The notes beneath the pieces are model-generated. The model was not told the origin of the DNA. It saw only the letters and a list, made by a program, of their open reading frames with translations, and ran no database searches. A stretch of DNA of 64,000 nt from Candidatus Leptofilum proximum (GTDB taxonomy: Bacteria; Chloroflexota; Anaerolineae; Promineifilales; Promineifilaceae), in assembly GCA_016710325.1 (NCBI GenBank), contig JADJXK010000002.1, positions 372,001 to 436,000 on the forward strand, in the 5' to 3' direction. Below are positions 33,117 through 41,314 of the stretch, piece after piece. How positions within the stretch are numbered: the stretch's first letter is position 1; each line of letters starts with the position of its first letter. Position numbers and translations under genes: made by a program.

Positions 33117-33141
33117 AAAAAAACCCCGGCAATTGCCGGGG
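33117..33141 (-). terminator. Intrinsic terminator, minus strand
   Basis: CCCCGGCAATTGCCGGGG (33124-33141) is followed on the minus strand by seven T. It parallels the terminators at 36209, 38563 and 41215, which each follow a small minus-strand gene; here the gene itself has decayed. Confidence 0.85.
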
Positions 33142-33243
33142 CTCAGAAGAATGTTAGCTGCGATGTTTAGTAGGATGTTAGCTGTGATGTGAAAGTAGTG
33201 TATGACGGCCGTCTGACGATGTGCCTGACGGAAACGTTTGCTC

Positions 33244-33480
33244 ATCTAGAAACCAGGAACGCGAAACCGTACTTGGCTGCGACCAGGCGTCCCACTGCGC
33301 CGCCTACTTAGCAATATTGAGCCCTTGAATTTTAGCAGAAGCTTGCCGGTAACGGCCGTTTCTTACACAACTTATGCCAGGGAGACGGTAATTTTGGGGG
33401 ACGGTGGCGCGCTGCGCATACATGTGCCGACACCAGTCACAGCCATGAAAAAGACCTTGAAGGAGAGGTAGTTCCTCTCG
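33244..33480. repeat. R repeat copy A, degenerate
   Basis: ACGCGAAACCG, TTGGCTGCG, CCAGGCGTCCC, CTTAGCAATATTGAGCCC and TTTTAGCAGAAGCTTGCC follow in the same order as in copies C and D, with many changes. The right part after about 33380 is barely recognisable. It lies just downstream of the EAD gene's 3' end. Confidence 0.65.
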
Positions 33481-33489
33481 GAGCAGGAC

Positions 33490-34233
33490 CTAACCAGAGG
33501 CGGGGTTTTGTTTTATGATTTTAGTATTTAATGCTGAAAGCCTATCCAGTTCGATGATAAAGTTTCCTCCACCAAGATTGGTACCTTCTGACATGATCCT
33601 GATATTAGCAAGATAGTTGCCTGACGGGAATCTACGACTCATCCCTACAAACGGAGGTACATCGATATAGAATTCAAAAAATTTTGGAAATTTCAAAAAC
33701 ACAACTAACAGGTCCAATTTTCGGGATTCGCCAATTTCGATATTGATAGGATTGTAAGTCTGTTCATGAGCCCATTTTAATGTAACGGGACGTCCTAACA
33801 TTGTTTTATTGATGCCATCCAAGGACTCAACCGAAGCAAGGATGCCCTGACAATTTTTTAGGACGTTGGTTCCTAGATTATCTACGTCTAGCCTGTAGTA
33901 GGCGGTAGGCTCGTTTCCTGCATCTACTGAGTAACCAATAAAAGGTTCATTCTCTGCATCATATCGAATGTCAATTTGGGGCTCAATTGATTTTTCTGAA
34001 TGCTTGATGATCAGATCATCCCAAGGAATATCCGGGCGTAATTCTTTGCCAACATCGATTAACTCATTGATTCCCCCTCTGCGGGATAGATACAGTATAA
34101 ATTCTCTTGCTTTGCTAGAGAACCCTTCTCCGGGCAAGTCTTGATATGGAACATTCAGGTAGAAACAAAAAGTTCGCAATTCGTTGTCATCAAGCCTGGA
34201 GGTGAGCATTTGGTGCAATTTAGAAATAACCAT
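33490..34233 (-). CDS. Effector-associated-domain (EAD) protein
   Basis: 247 aa. Residues 1-75 (KLHQMLTSRLDDNELRTFCF, YLNVPYQDLPGEGFSSKARE, FILYLSRRGGINELI) match the small helical effector-associated domain of Chloroflexota and cyanobacterial conflict systems, with the hallmark LPGEG-KARE; the exact EAD class is from memory. The remaining 170 residues are a beta-rich domain (VDAGNEPTAYYRLDVDNLGT...) with no recognised name. EAD domains bring effectors and sensors together by homotypic contacts, so this may be an adaptor. The gene is AT-rich and has no ACGGCCGT site, unlike its core neighbours. Confidence 0.72.
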   Translation of the reverse strand: MVISKLHQMLTSRLDDNELRTFCFYLNVPYQDLPGEGFSSKAREFILYLSRRGGINELIDVGKELRPDIPWDDLIIKHSEKSIEPQIDIRYDAENEPFIGYSVDAGNEPTAYYRLDVDNLGTNVLKNCQGILASVESLDGINKTMLGRPVTLKWAHEQTYNPINIEIGESRKLDLLVVFLKFPKFFEFYIDVPPFVGMSRRFPSGNYLANIRIMSEGTNLGGGNFIIELDRLSALNTKIIKQNPASG

Positions 34234-34305
34234 GACAGATCTTTAGTAGGTTACAAAGTGAATGGGATGTGTAAGTTCTCTGCGTTTTCGTATGCCTGCT
34301 GCGGA

Positions 34306-34371
34306 CAGGTCTTCGGCCAACGCGAAACCGCACTTGGCTGCGGCCAGGCGTCCCGCCGCGCCGCCTGCTTA
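34306..34371. repeat. R repeat copy B, left part
   Basis: CTTCGGCCAACGCGAAACCG through GCCGCGCCGCCTGCTTA is nearly identical to copies C and D. It stops at TTA, where the ISAzo13-type element begins; it resumes at 35739 after the IS. Between 34234 and 34306 nothing is seen. Confidence 0.85.
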
Positions 34372-35738
34372 GGGTTCGTTCGTTAACAACTTTGGATATT
34401 GGGTAAAATAGCCGCCAATCAATTTAGCCAATTGGAGGCCATATGACCGTAATCCATCAATGTGAATGTGCGATTTGTCAGCAATCTGAATCTCATCCAG
34501 AACAGGCGCAACATCAACGAATGAACTTGTTTATGAGCCGCCTCGATGAACAACAACGCCGCTGGTATGCCGCACTTGAAGCCCAAAAATTGGGTCACGG
34601 CGGAACGACGCTGATAGCCAGGATAACCGGGCTATCTGTGGAAACCATTCGGCGCGGTCGATATGAATTAGACAACGATTTGGCGGACCGACCCGTTGAC
34701 CGGGTACGCCAGGCCGGGGGTGGTCGTCAAGCAGTTGAAAAAAACGCCGTCCATTACCACCGCCCTCCAAGAAGTAATTGATGATGACATTGCTGGCGAC
34801 CCGATGGTTGACCACAAATGGGTCCGTCGTTCTCTGCAATATTTGGCCCAGGCCCTGGTTAAACGGCGTTTTCGGATTGGTCCGACCACTGTGCGCCGTT
34901 TGTTGAAGAAACTGAACTATCGCTTGTTCGGCAATTGTCAAAGTCTGACACCCCGGCATCCTGACCGAGATAAGCAATTTCGCTTCATCCGCCGGGTGAA
35001 GAAACTATTCCTGACCGCAGGTTGGCCGGTTATCAGTGTCGATACCAAAAAGAAGGAGTTGATTGGCAATGTCAAAAATGCCGGACGTATTTGGGAACAA
35101 GCGCCCACATTGGTTAATGCCCATGACTTTCTTTCTGAAGCAATGGGTCGGGCAACACCGTACGGCATCTATGACCTGGTCCATCAGCAAGGCTCTGTCT
35201 ATGTCGGCACTTCTTATGATACGCCTGAATTCGCTGCTTATGCCATTGCCCAGTGGTGGGCTGACCCCGACCGCCCTCGCTTTGCCCGCGAAGACAAACT
35301 GCTCATTCTCTGTGATGCCGGAGGCAGCAATAATTGCCGTTACTGGCGCTGGAAAATCGAGGTGCAAAAGCAACTGGCTGACGCGTTTGGCATTGAGGTG
35401 ATGATTTGTCATTATCCCACCGGGGCCTCCAAATGGAATCCCATTGAACACCGGCTCTTCAGCGAGATTTCCAAGAATTGGGCGGGTAAACCTTTACGCT
35501 CTTTTCAGACCACACTCAATTACATTCGGGATACCACAACGGAAACGGGGCTGAAGGTCCAAGCGTGCCTAGTTGAACGGGTCTTTGATAAAGGGATCAA
35601 GTATGACCCTGACGAACGGGACAACCTCAATTTACAGCGTTGTCGTACCTGTCCTACTTGGAACTATATCCTTCAACCACAGGTTTGTTCTGGATGATAT
35701 TCGATTGTTAATGTCCAAAGTTATTTTTGATTGAACCC
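34372..35738. mobile_element. ISAzo13-family insertion sequence
   Basis: A 1367-bp element. The ends are GGGTTCGTTCGTTAACAAC (left) and, in reverse complement, GGGTTCAATCAAAAATAAC (right), sharing GGGTTC and then AACTTTGGA-ATT. The target TTA is duplicated (34369-34371 and 35739-35741), and removing the IS restores the R repeat (GCTTAGCAATATTG). The length suits the ISAzo13 family. The transposase inside is frameshifted. Confidence 0.92.
34443..35697 (+). pseudogene. ISAzo13-family transposase, split by frameshift
   Basis: Two overlapping frames (34443-34781 and 34696-35697) together give one transposase. The first holds EQQRRWYAALEAQKLGHGGT and the HTH-like TGLSVETIRRGRYEL; the second holds KKKELIGNVKNAGRIW (preceded by PVISVDT), ILCDAGGSNNCRYWRWKIEV and GASKWNPIEHRLFSEISKNW, the DDE core of this family. 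The frames join at seven A (34738-34744): loss of one A gives RQAVEKTPSITTALQEV without a break. This may be programmed slippage, decay or a sequencing indel. Confidence 0.88.
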
Positions 35739-35834
35739 TTAGCAATATTGAACCTTTGAATTTTAGCAGAAAGTAACGGCCGTTTCCCACCCAACTATGC
35801 CAGGGAGACGGCCGTTCCGCCCAATATGGTTATT
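35739..35834. repeat. R repeat copy B, middle part
   Basis: TTAGCAATATTGAACC continues copy B after the IS and runs through AAAGTAACGGCCGTTTCCC and GAGACGGCCGTTCCGCCC to about 35834, where the hairpin element 35835-36113 cuts in. Confidence 0.82.
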
Positions 35835-35871
35835 GGCTTCTTTCGGATTTCGTCGGGTTGATGGCACATCT

Positions 35872-36080
35872 TGTAGGGTCAAGGCATTGTAATTAATAAG
35901 GCAACTGTTGCATGGTACCTATGTTTGTCATTTCGAGGTCCTCCGAGAAATCCCTCTAAACTTCGGAGCCTCTAAGGATTCGCAGGGTTCCAGGGATTTC
36001 TCCCTGTGATCGAAATGACAACCGAAGGTATCTAGTGATTCCCTGTATTTTTTCTTAAAGCGCAATGCCTTGACCCTACA
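35872..36080. mobile_element. MITE-like element, 18-bp perfect TIRs
   Basis: TGTAGGGTCAAGGCATTG (35872-35889) and its perfect reverse complement (36063-36080) bound a 209-bp element without a gene. A TG...CA terminus is common among several IS families. A target duplication is not clear. It encloses the TGTCATTTCGAGG hairpin at 35926-36020. Confidence 0.8.
35926..36020. repeat. TGTCATTTCGAGG hairpin, copy 1
   Basis: TGTCATTTCGAGG...GAGAAATCCCT on the left and AGGGATTTCTCCCTG...CGAAATGACA on the right. A related copy is at 39537-39647. It is nested inside the 18-bp-TIR element. Confidence 0.82.
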
Positions 36081-36112
36081 TTTACCGCCGACCCCCTGAA
36101 ATCCCAAAGAGC

Positions 36113-36207
36113 CGGTTTCTGTTACCAATGCCAGCACCATGAGAAGAAAGTGGCACGGTTAAAAACCGGCCGCAGCACATTAAGAAGACCAACCTGGAGG
36201 AGGGAGA
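36113..36207. repeat. R repeat copy B, right part
   Basis: GGTTTCTGTTACCAATGCCA, AAAGTGGCACGG, TTAAAAACCGGCCGCAGCAC then AGAAGACCAACCTGGAGGAG. It ends at the terminator of the small gene at 36251, just as copy D ends at the HsdR_N gene. Confidence 0.82.
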
Positions 36208-36208
36208 C

Positions 36209-36241
36209 AAAAAAGACCCCACTTCATGTAGAAATGGGGTC
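36209..36241 (-). terminator. Intrinsic terminator of 93-aa gene 1
   Basis: On the minus strand TGACCCCATTTCTACATGAA-GTGGGGTC is followed by TTTTTT. It lies 10 bp after the stop of the 36251 gene. Confidence 0.88.
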
Positions 36242-36250
36242 ATGAGGCTT

Positions 36251-36532
36251 TCACCTATCTTTAGTAAGATAGGAGGCCAGAATGTTGATAGCGAGATCAT
36301 CTAGTGCCTGAAGCAAATCTAGATCACCAAGCAACCAACGAATGAAGAGCCACCCAATAACGATTTTTTCGCGATTGGGGGTTGCATTCCACAGGTCCAC
36401 CATGTTAATACGAACCCTCACAACGAGTGGTTTGTACCAAAAGCGTTCCCATGAATGCACAATGCCACGGCGAAGACCTGTCCAAAGGCGGCCTATCCGG
36501 TAGCCAGCCCACCACAAATAGTAGGTGAACAT
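36251..36532 (-). CDS. 93-aa small protein, paralogue 1
   Basis: ATG 36532 (MFTYYLWWAGYRIGRLWTGL) is chosen because a GGGGG site lies five bases upstream and the same length, 93 codons, results for the paralogue at 38611. The frame is open 19 codons further. The N-terminal 45 residues are aromatic and basic with an LW--G-R-G--W-GLRR pattern shared with the paralogue; the C-terminal half has a hydrophobic stretch (KIVIGWLFIRWLLGDLDLL). Probably membrane-associated. No known family. Confidence 0.65.
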   Translation of the reverse strand: MFTYYLWWAGYRIGRLWTGLRRGIVHSWERFWYKPLVVRVRINMVDLWNATPNREKIVIGWLFIRWLLGDLDLLQALDDLAINILASYLTKDR

Positions 36533-36867
36533 GAGTGCCCCCAGTTCAACTGTCGCATTCCTGCGGGCACCCGCTTGCTGACTAGACAAGCCGCCCCCCG
36601 GCGTGCCAACCGTTCAGTAAACAGTTGGCCCAGCGGGGAGAACCGGACTCTGTGCAATTTGATGTTTCTAATTGCAAAAATATCCAGCTCTCTGGCGATC
36701 TAAGCCTATGAGCAGGGTTGGCATTTAGTTAGGTACCGTAGTAAATACTAAATGCCTGAAGATAAGGTTGTAAAAGAACCTCTTAAGCCCTTCTAGTGGG
36801 CTTGTGTGTGTGTGTGAAAACAGCATAGCAGATTGGCCGACAGATTTCAACCAGAACGGCCGTTTTC
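36533..36867. other. Gene-free stretch with small palindromes
   Basis: The gap between the 93-aa gene and the ISKra4-type element holds an inverted repeat GGCATTTAGT...ACTAAATGCC (36720-36756), the hairpin AAGCCCTTCTAGTGGGCTT (36785-36803) and a TG microsatellite (36803-36816). Nothing else is seen. Confidence 0.6.
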
Positions 36868-38512
36868 GGGTGGCCGGATTTTTTGTTGATGGGAAAATAG
36901 CCAAAACCACATAGGAGACAAAAGAGAGTGACCACTCGCAGGAATTGGACAGATTTGTTTCAACAAGCCAGTGAGCAAGTAAGCGATTGGCGGCAACAAA
37001 ATCCTAGGGCAACTTTTACCGAGATAGAGAACACAGTAGACGAGCAACTTGCCCAAGTCAGGGCAGCCATGTTACAAGAGTTAGCCCTGGAAAGCGAGCT
37101 AACCGATGTCAAACAGTTGCCCGATGAGAAACGGCCGCGATGCCCCAGTTGTGGGCGGCCATTGGCCAGTAACGGGCGACAAAAGCGAAAATTGGTGACA
37201 GCCCATGAACAGGAAGTGGAGCTGGAACGGAGCAAAGGGTATTGCCGTCACTGTCGCGTCAGTTATTTTCCCCCTGGATGAAGAACTAGAACTGCTACAC
37301 GGCCAGTACACCCCACAAATACAAGAGGCGCTGACCCGCTTAGGCAGTAAAATGCCCTTTGCTCAGGCTGTCGAAGAGATTTGGTTCGGGGAAAAGATAC
37401 ACATAGAAGAGTCCGTCCTGCGGCAAACGACCTATCGGCATGGACAAGCGGCCGAAGCGATTGAACGGGCCAAAGTAGAAAGACTGGAAACAAAAATGAC
37501 ACCGGCCTCAGCCCGGCCCAAACAGATACTGGTCAGCGCCGATGGTGCCTTTATCCACTTGACCAATGGCGAATGGCGCGAAGTCAAAACGATGGTCGTG
37601 GGCGAATTTGCGCGCGTGTGGAATGGTAAAAAGGGAGAAATCGAGGTCAAGACCGGCGACATTTCTTACTTTTCCCGCAGCTACCGGATACGGGAGTTTG
37701 AGCGGTACGCGCTGGCGGAATTGCACCGGCGTGGCGTCGATAATGCCGAACAGGTGGTGACGGTTAACGATGGGTCCGAATGGATACAGAGTTTTGCCGA
37801 TTATCATCTGCCCCAGGCGGTACGCATTCTTGACTTCCGACACGCCTTGGACTATGTGGTGGCCGCCGGGCAAGCTGTTTATAGTGAAAACAGTGACGCC
37901 TTCCGCCGTTGGTATCAGCCACTACCTCATCAACTCAAACACAAGCCACCGCAGTGCACCATTGCCGAATTGTGTTTACTGACGACCAAAGCCGAATCGG
38001 ATGACCAACTCGCCATCATTGACCATGCTCGTCGTTACTTGCAGCGACGAGCGGAGATGATCGATTATCCCCATTTTCAAAACCAGGGGTACCCCATCGG
38101 CTCCGGCTCTGTGGAGAGCAGTCACAAAGGCGTTGTCCACAGCCGGATGAAACAAGCCGGGATGCGCTGGGCTGAGTCTCATGTAGACCCGATGTTAACG
38201 TTACGCAATTGGGTGTGTAACGGTCGTTGGTCAGAGGGGTGGTCGCAGGTGGCCTCGTATTATTGGCAGCAACAACGGCAAGAATTTCAAGAATTGGGAC
38301 GGCGGCAACGACCCACTAGTCCACCGATTACCTTTGCTGATGTGACCGTTAGGGAAACGCCGGTAGTTAAGGAAGATTTACCCGTTGTCGCCCACAAGAA
38401 AACCCACCGGCTTACAAACCGGCAGCAGACCACCCTTGGCGGCGGGACATTTGGCCGACTAGAGAAGCCTGGCGCTGGAATTAGTTTGCGTCAACAAAAA
38501 ATCCGCGCACCT
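36868..38512. mobile_element. ISKra4-family insertion sequence, 9-bp TSD
   Basis: A 1645-bp element with imperfect 24-bp ends, GGGTGGCCGGATTTTTTGTT on the left and the reverse complement of the right end AGGTGCGCGGATTTTTTGTT. GCCGTTTTC is duplicated at 36859-36867 and 38513-38521. The left target copy is part of AACGGCCGTTTTC, so the element landed in an ACGGCCGT palindrome. The transposase is frameshifted. Confidence 0.9.
36928..38484 (+). pseudogene. ISKra4-family transposase with two frameshifts
   Basis: Frame 1 (36928-37281) carries a zinc-binding segment, CPSCGRPLASNGRQKRK then GYCRHCRVSYFP. Frame 2 continues PLDEELELLHGQYTP and holds ILVSADGAFIHLTNGEW and IGSGSVESSHKGVVHSRMKQ, the core of ISKra4-type transposases. 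The frames join at five C (37270-37274). Near the end, the family's typical PAADHPWRR occurs back in frame 1 (about 38419) with a TAG at 38482-38484 inside the element. Frame 2 instead runs to 38548, outside the right end. The two shifts compensate each other. Confidence 0.85.
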
Positions 38513-38562
38513 GCCGTTTTCTGTCGCCCTTCAATATGCAGCTGTTGATGCATGCTGAAAAT

Positions 38563-38598
38563 AAAAAAGCCCCCCGTTTAGAATTCAAACGAGGGGCT
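38563..38598 (-). terminator. Intrinsic terminator of 93-aa gene 2
   Basis: On the minus strand AGCCCCTCGTTTGAATTCTA then AACGGGGGGCT is followed by TTTTTTAT. It lies 12 bp after the stop of the 38611 gene. Confidence 0.88.
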
Positions 38599-38610
38599 GT
38601 GTGTTACTGA

Positions 38611-38892
38611 CTACTTAACCATCTCATATATGAAATTTGCCAACAGATTGGTAACAACAGCTCTTACCAATTCTTCGACATTTTGCTCTCCATTTAAATA
38701 CAGCAGAAAAGCAATGAGCGTTAAAAGCAGTGTTCGCACGGTTGCTCCCTTCTTGCGCTGGCACGCAAGCTGCAACCAGGAAATGAAGGGATCATTCCAA
38801 AGTTGCACCCACAATTGCCGGAAAAGGCGGCGAAGGCCGCGCCAGCATTGGCCAAGACGGAATCCGATAAGCCACAAGCAGAAGAAAAACAT
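38611..38892 (-). CDS. 93-aa small protein, paralogue 2
   Basis: Starts at ATG 38892 (MFFFCLWLIGFRLGQCWRGL) behind GGGAGACCCC. 93 codons, like the 36251 gene. The shared N-terminal pattern is MF---LW--G[FY]R[IL]G--W-GLRR, with both followed by a W-rich stretch (LWVQLWNDPF here, SWERFWYKPL there). The C-terminal half has a hydrophobic helix (TLLLTLIAFLLYLNG) and then an amphipathic helix. No known family; a small membrane-active protein is a fair guess. Confidence 0.65.
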   Translation of the reverse strand: MFFFCLWLIGFRLGQCWRGLRRLFRQLWVQLWNDPFISWLQLACQRKKGATVRTLLLTLIAFLLYLNGEQNVEELVRAVVTNLLANFIYEMVK

Positions 38893-39300
38893 GGGGTCTC
38901 CCGCCCGAATTACTGGTAAAGCAATCTTGTGGAGTTGCCAGAAGTTACCAGGGTACACGAAGGTTTCGTCAGAGGCCGGGCGCAGCATGAGAGCCGTCTC
39001 CCGCCAATCTGGTACCGAATTTTTGGTAATCAGATAGCCAAATCATAGGGAGCGAGAAGGGACTACTGGCCGCTCTAAACACCTAGAGCAAGCTAGAGGT
39101 CTCTTTGTCTCACAATGCTTCACCACTTTGGGGACCGGCTGGCCGGGGACGCTTGTACAAGCATCGATGGATGCTAAAGCGCTGGTGGCCGGGGTTGTGG
39201 GGAATAAATTGGAAAAGAGCAAAACTACATTTTCAGCATAGCAGATTCAAAATCAGGAATCAAGATGCTATTGATATTTTTTTCTACCACCCTGCTCCGG
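38893..39300. other. Gene-free stretch
   Basis: No gene, hairpin or repeat family member is evident between the second 93-aa gene and R copy C. The frame upstream of ATG 38892 stays open to 38988 but has no RBS or similarity to the paralogue. Confidence 0.5.
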
Positions 39301-39524
39301 CGTGGTCTTCGGCCAACGCGAAACCGCACTTGGCTGCGGCCAGGCGTCCCGCCGCGCCGCCTGCTTAGCAATGTTGAACCCTTGAATTTTAGCAGAAGCT
39401 TGCCAGTAACGGCCGTTTCCCACCCAATTGGTGCCAGCGACGGCCGTTCCATCCAAAATGGTTTCTGTTACCAATGCCAGCACCACGAGAGGAAAGTGGC
39501 ACGGTTAAAAACCGGCCACAGCAC
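39301..39524. repeat. R repeat copy C
   Basis: CGTGGTCTTCGGCCAACGCG, GCCGCGCCGCCTGCTTAGCA, GCAGAAGCTTGCCAGTAACG, two ACGGCCGTT sites, GGTTTCTGTTACCAATGCCA and ACGGTTAAAAACCGGCCACA. It serves as reference for the family together with copy D. No gene is read into it from the right; the hairpin 39537-39647 follows. Confidence 0.88.
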
Positions 39525-39536
39525 AGTACTTATGTT

Positions 39537-39647
39537 TGTCATTTCGAGGTCCTCTGCTGACTCCTGTCAGCCGAAATCCCTCTAGACTTCGGAGCCCCTC
39601 AAGATTTTGAAGCGTTACAGGGATTTCTCCCTCTGGTCGAAATGACA
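39537..39647. repeat. TGTCATTTCGAGG hairpin, copy 2
   Basis: TGTCATTTCGAGGTCCTC...GAAATCCCTC on the left and AGGGATTTCTCCCTC...TCGAAATGACA on the right. Same family as 35926-36020. It stands between R copies C and D without an enclosing TIR element. Confidence 0.82.
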
Positions 39648-39692
39648 CATGGAGGTTGCAAGGGATTACCCGATAATTTTCCCCTGCCCCAG

Positions 39693-39946
39693 CGTGGTTT
39701 TCGGCCAACGCGAAACCGCACCTGGCTGCGGCCAGGCGTCCCGCCGCGCCGCCTGCTTTACCATATTGAACCCTTGAATTTTACACAAGCTTGCCCGTAA
39801 CGGCCGTTTCCCACCCAACTTATGCCAGAGAAACGGCCGTTCCGCCCAAAATTGCTTCTGTTACCAATGCCAGCACAACGAGTAAAAAAGCGGCACGGTT
39901 AAAAACCGGCCACAGCACACCAAAAAGACCAGCCTGAAGCAGGGGA
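39693..39946. repeat. R repeat copy D
   Basis: Nearly the same sequence as copy C over its whole length; it continues AAAAAGACCAGCCTGAAGCA to within 8 bp of the HsdR_N gene's stop. Two ACGGCCGTT sites are kept. Confidence 0.88.
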
Positions 39947-39953
39947 CCCTAGG

Positions 39954-41051
39954 CTACTCTGCATCATATCGCTTCACCGTCTCCACAATCAGCGCCGCAT
40001 GGTTGTAGATGTCATCAATTGAATCTATAGGTAGTCGTTTTTCGGCCCTGTTTTCGTCAAAGACACTCAGATACTTTTGCTCTCGATTGAACCAGAGACG
40101 CGCGACGGGTTTTCGATTGTTGTCATCAAGCAATACTCCGCAATAACTTTTCGTGTCCCGCATGTGAATTCGCTTTATATCCATTTCATTACGCAAAATT
40201 GACTTCACCACAAAGTAACCTTCGATTTCATCCTCGGTGGTGTGAATGCCATTTTTCCGTTCGGGTTCACTGTCCGCTTCTGCTTCAGCAGATTCCGCCG
40301 ATGAAGTTGGCGCGGCCGCAGCTGGCAGCGCTACGTCTTCATCTATAGCTTGCTTCAGCCGTTGGTTAATCTTGTCACTCATGAATGAGCGCATTGCCTT
40401 CTGAATGATTTCCGCAAACTGCTCGCGGACACTCTGCATCACTTTTCCCGAGTACACCTGCCTGGTTAAAAATGTGACAAGTTCCTCGGAAGGGGATTCA
40501 AACTCTGAAGCGAGAATTCGTTTGATAGCGGCCGTATATTTGAGCTCGCTGGCAGTGGTCACAATTTCATCTATGTCAAAGGCAGATTTGGTGAACTTCT
40601 TGAGTTCGGCCACGTCCCGGTCTTGAAAAGACAACATATTAAATTCAAAAAAGGGCTTCTCATCCATGCGGTTCGGCGCGTCTAAATCCGTGTGGAACCG
40701 GTAAATGATTCCATTGGTTAGTATGCCAAACCGAACTGATTGCACGGTATGAAAGTACCGAAAGAGCTGAGAGGCGTGAACCCGGTTGAGATCGGCGCTG
40801 GCCCACTTACACTCAAAGAGCATAACCGGCTTGCCATCCACCAATATGGCGTAATCAACCTTTTCTCCTTTCTTAATCCCTATATCGGCTGTAAATTCTG
40901 GAACCACTTCCCCCAGGTTGAACACATCATAACCAAGTGCATTAATAAACGGCATTATCAGCGCGGTTTTTGTCGCCTCCTCCGTTAAGCAATGCTCCAT
41001 TTGTTGGGGAATACGGTTAGCTAACTGCTGAATGCGGTCGATGAAGTCCAT
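39954..41051 (-). CDS. HsdR_N-type nuclease-domain protein
   Basis: 365 aa from ATG 41051 (MDFIDRIQQLANRIPQQMEH), behind GGAGGCATAAA; the frame extends 10 codons upstream. The first 150 residues match the N-terminal domain of type I restriction R subunits: TEEATKTALIMPFINALGYD, GEKVDYAILVDGKPVMLFEC with the K that follows (Asp66, Glu80, Lys82) and RFGILTNGIIYRFHTDLDAP. The helicase part of HsdR is absent. A short acidic linker (about 255-270) leads to a C-terminal beta domain (DIKRIHMRDTKSYCGVLLDD). Stand-alone proteins of this kind are common in defence islands; function unproven. Confidence 0.85.
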   Translation of the reverse strand: MDFIDRIQQLANRIPQQMEHCLTEEATKTALIMPFINALGYDVFNLGEVVPEFTADIGIKKGEKVDYAILVDGKPVMLFECKWASADLNRVHASQLFRYFHTVQSVRFGILTNGIIYRFHTDLDAPNRMDEKPFFEFNMLSFQDRDVAELKKFTKSAFDIDEIVTTASELKYTAAIKRILASEFESPSEELVTFLTRQVYSGKVMQSVREQFAEIIQKAMRSFMSDKINQRLKQAIDEDVALPAAAAPTSSAESAEAEADSEPERKNGIHTTEDEIEGYFVVKSILRNEMDIKRIHMRDTKSYCGVLLDDNNRKPVARLWFNREQKYLSVFDENRAEKRLPIDSIDDIYNHAALIVETVKRYDAE

Positions 41052-41214
41052 TTTATGCCTCCTGGCGTCAGTGGGTATCACTAGGAACGCAACACTGAGT
41101 AACGATTAGGGCAAACCTTGCCCTGACTGGTGGAACGAGTAAGGCCAATGTACTTACGCTCGCTTACGGCTCTGGTTAAGGACTGTTTTATTGGCAGTAG
41201 ATTGGGACGGGGAA

Positions 41215-41242
41215 CAAAAAAAGCCCCGGAAATTTCCGGGGC
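41215..41242 (-). terminator. Intrinsic terminator of 65-aa gene
   Basis: GCCCCGGAAATTTCCGGGGC (41223-41242) is followed on the minus strand by TTTTTTTT. It lies 73 bp after the stop of the 41315 gene, with an intervening stretch also found at 33140-33245. Confidence 0.88.
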
Positions 41243-41314
41243 CTCAGTAGGATGTAAGCTGTGATGTGAAGATACTGTAATACGGCCGTCTAACGGTTGG
41301 TCTGACGGAAGCGT

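Larger units (their letters stand above)
32921..33489. other. Gene-free stretch with remnant cassette
   Basis: The stretch between the S41 gene and the EAD gene has no credible gene. It holds the inverted repeat 33001-33061, the terminator 33117-33141, a remnant with sequence like 41240-41325 (see finding), and a degenerate copy of the ~240-bp R repeat from about 33244. The rest, about 33400-33489, shows nothing definite. Confidence 0.6.
35835..36113. repeat. GGCTCTTTGGG hairpin-element ends around nested insert
   Basis: GGCTTCTTTCGGATTTCGTC on the left and CTGAAATCCCAAAGAGCC on the right are the ends of the element family seen at 262-382. The centre is replaced by the 209-bp element 35872-36080. 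GGTT flanks both sides, which may be its target duplication. It interrupts R copy B. Confidence 0.7.

Noticed and set aside
33244..39946. Classical integron with attC sites
   Set aside because: No tyrosine recombinase gene, and paired RYYYAAC/GTTRRRY core sites could not be placed in the R repeat. Kept only as an analogy for the gene-repeat order.
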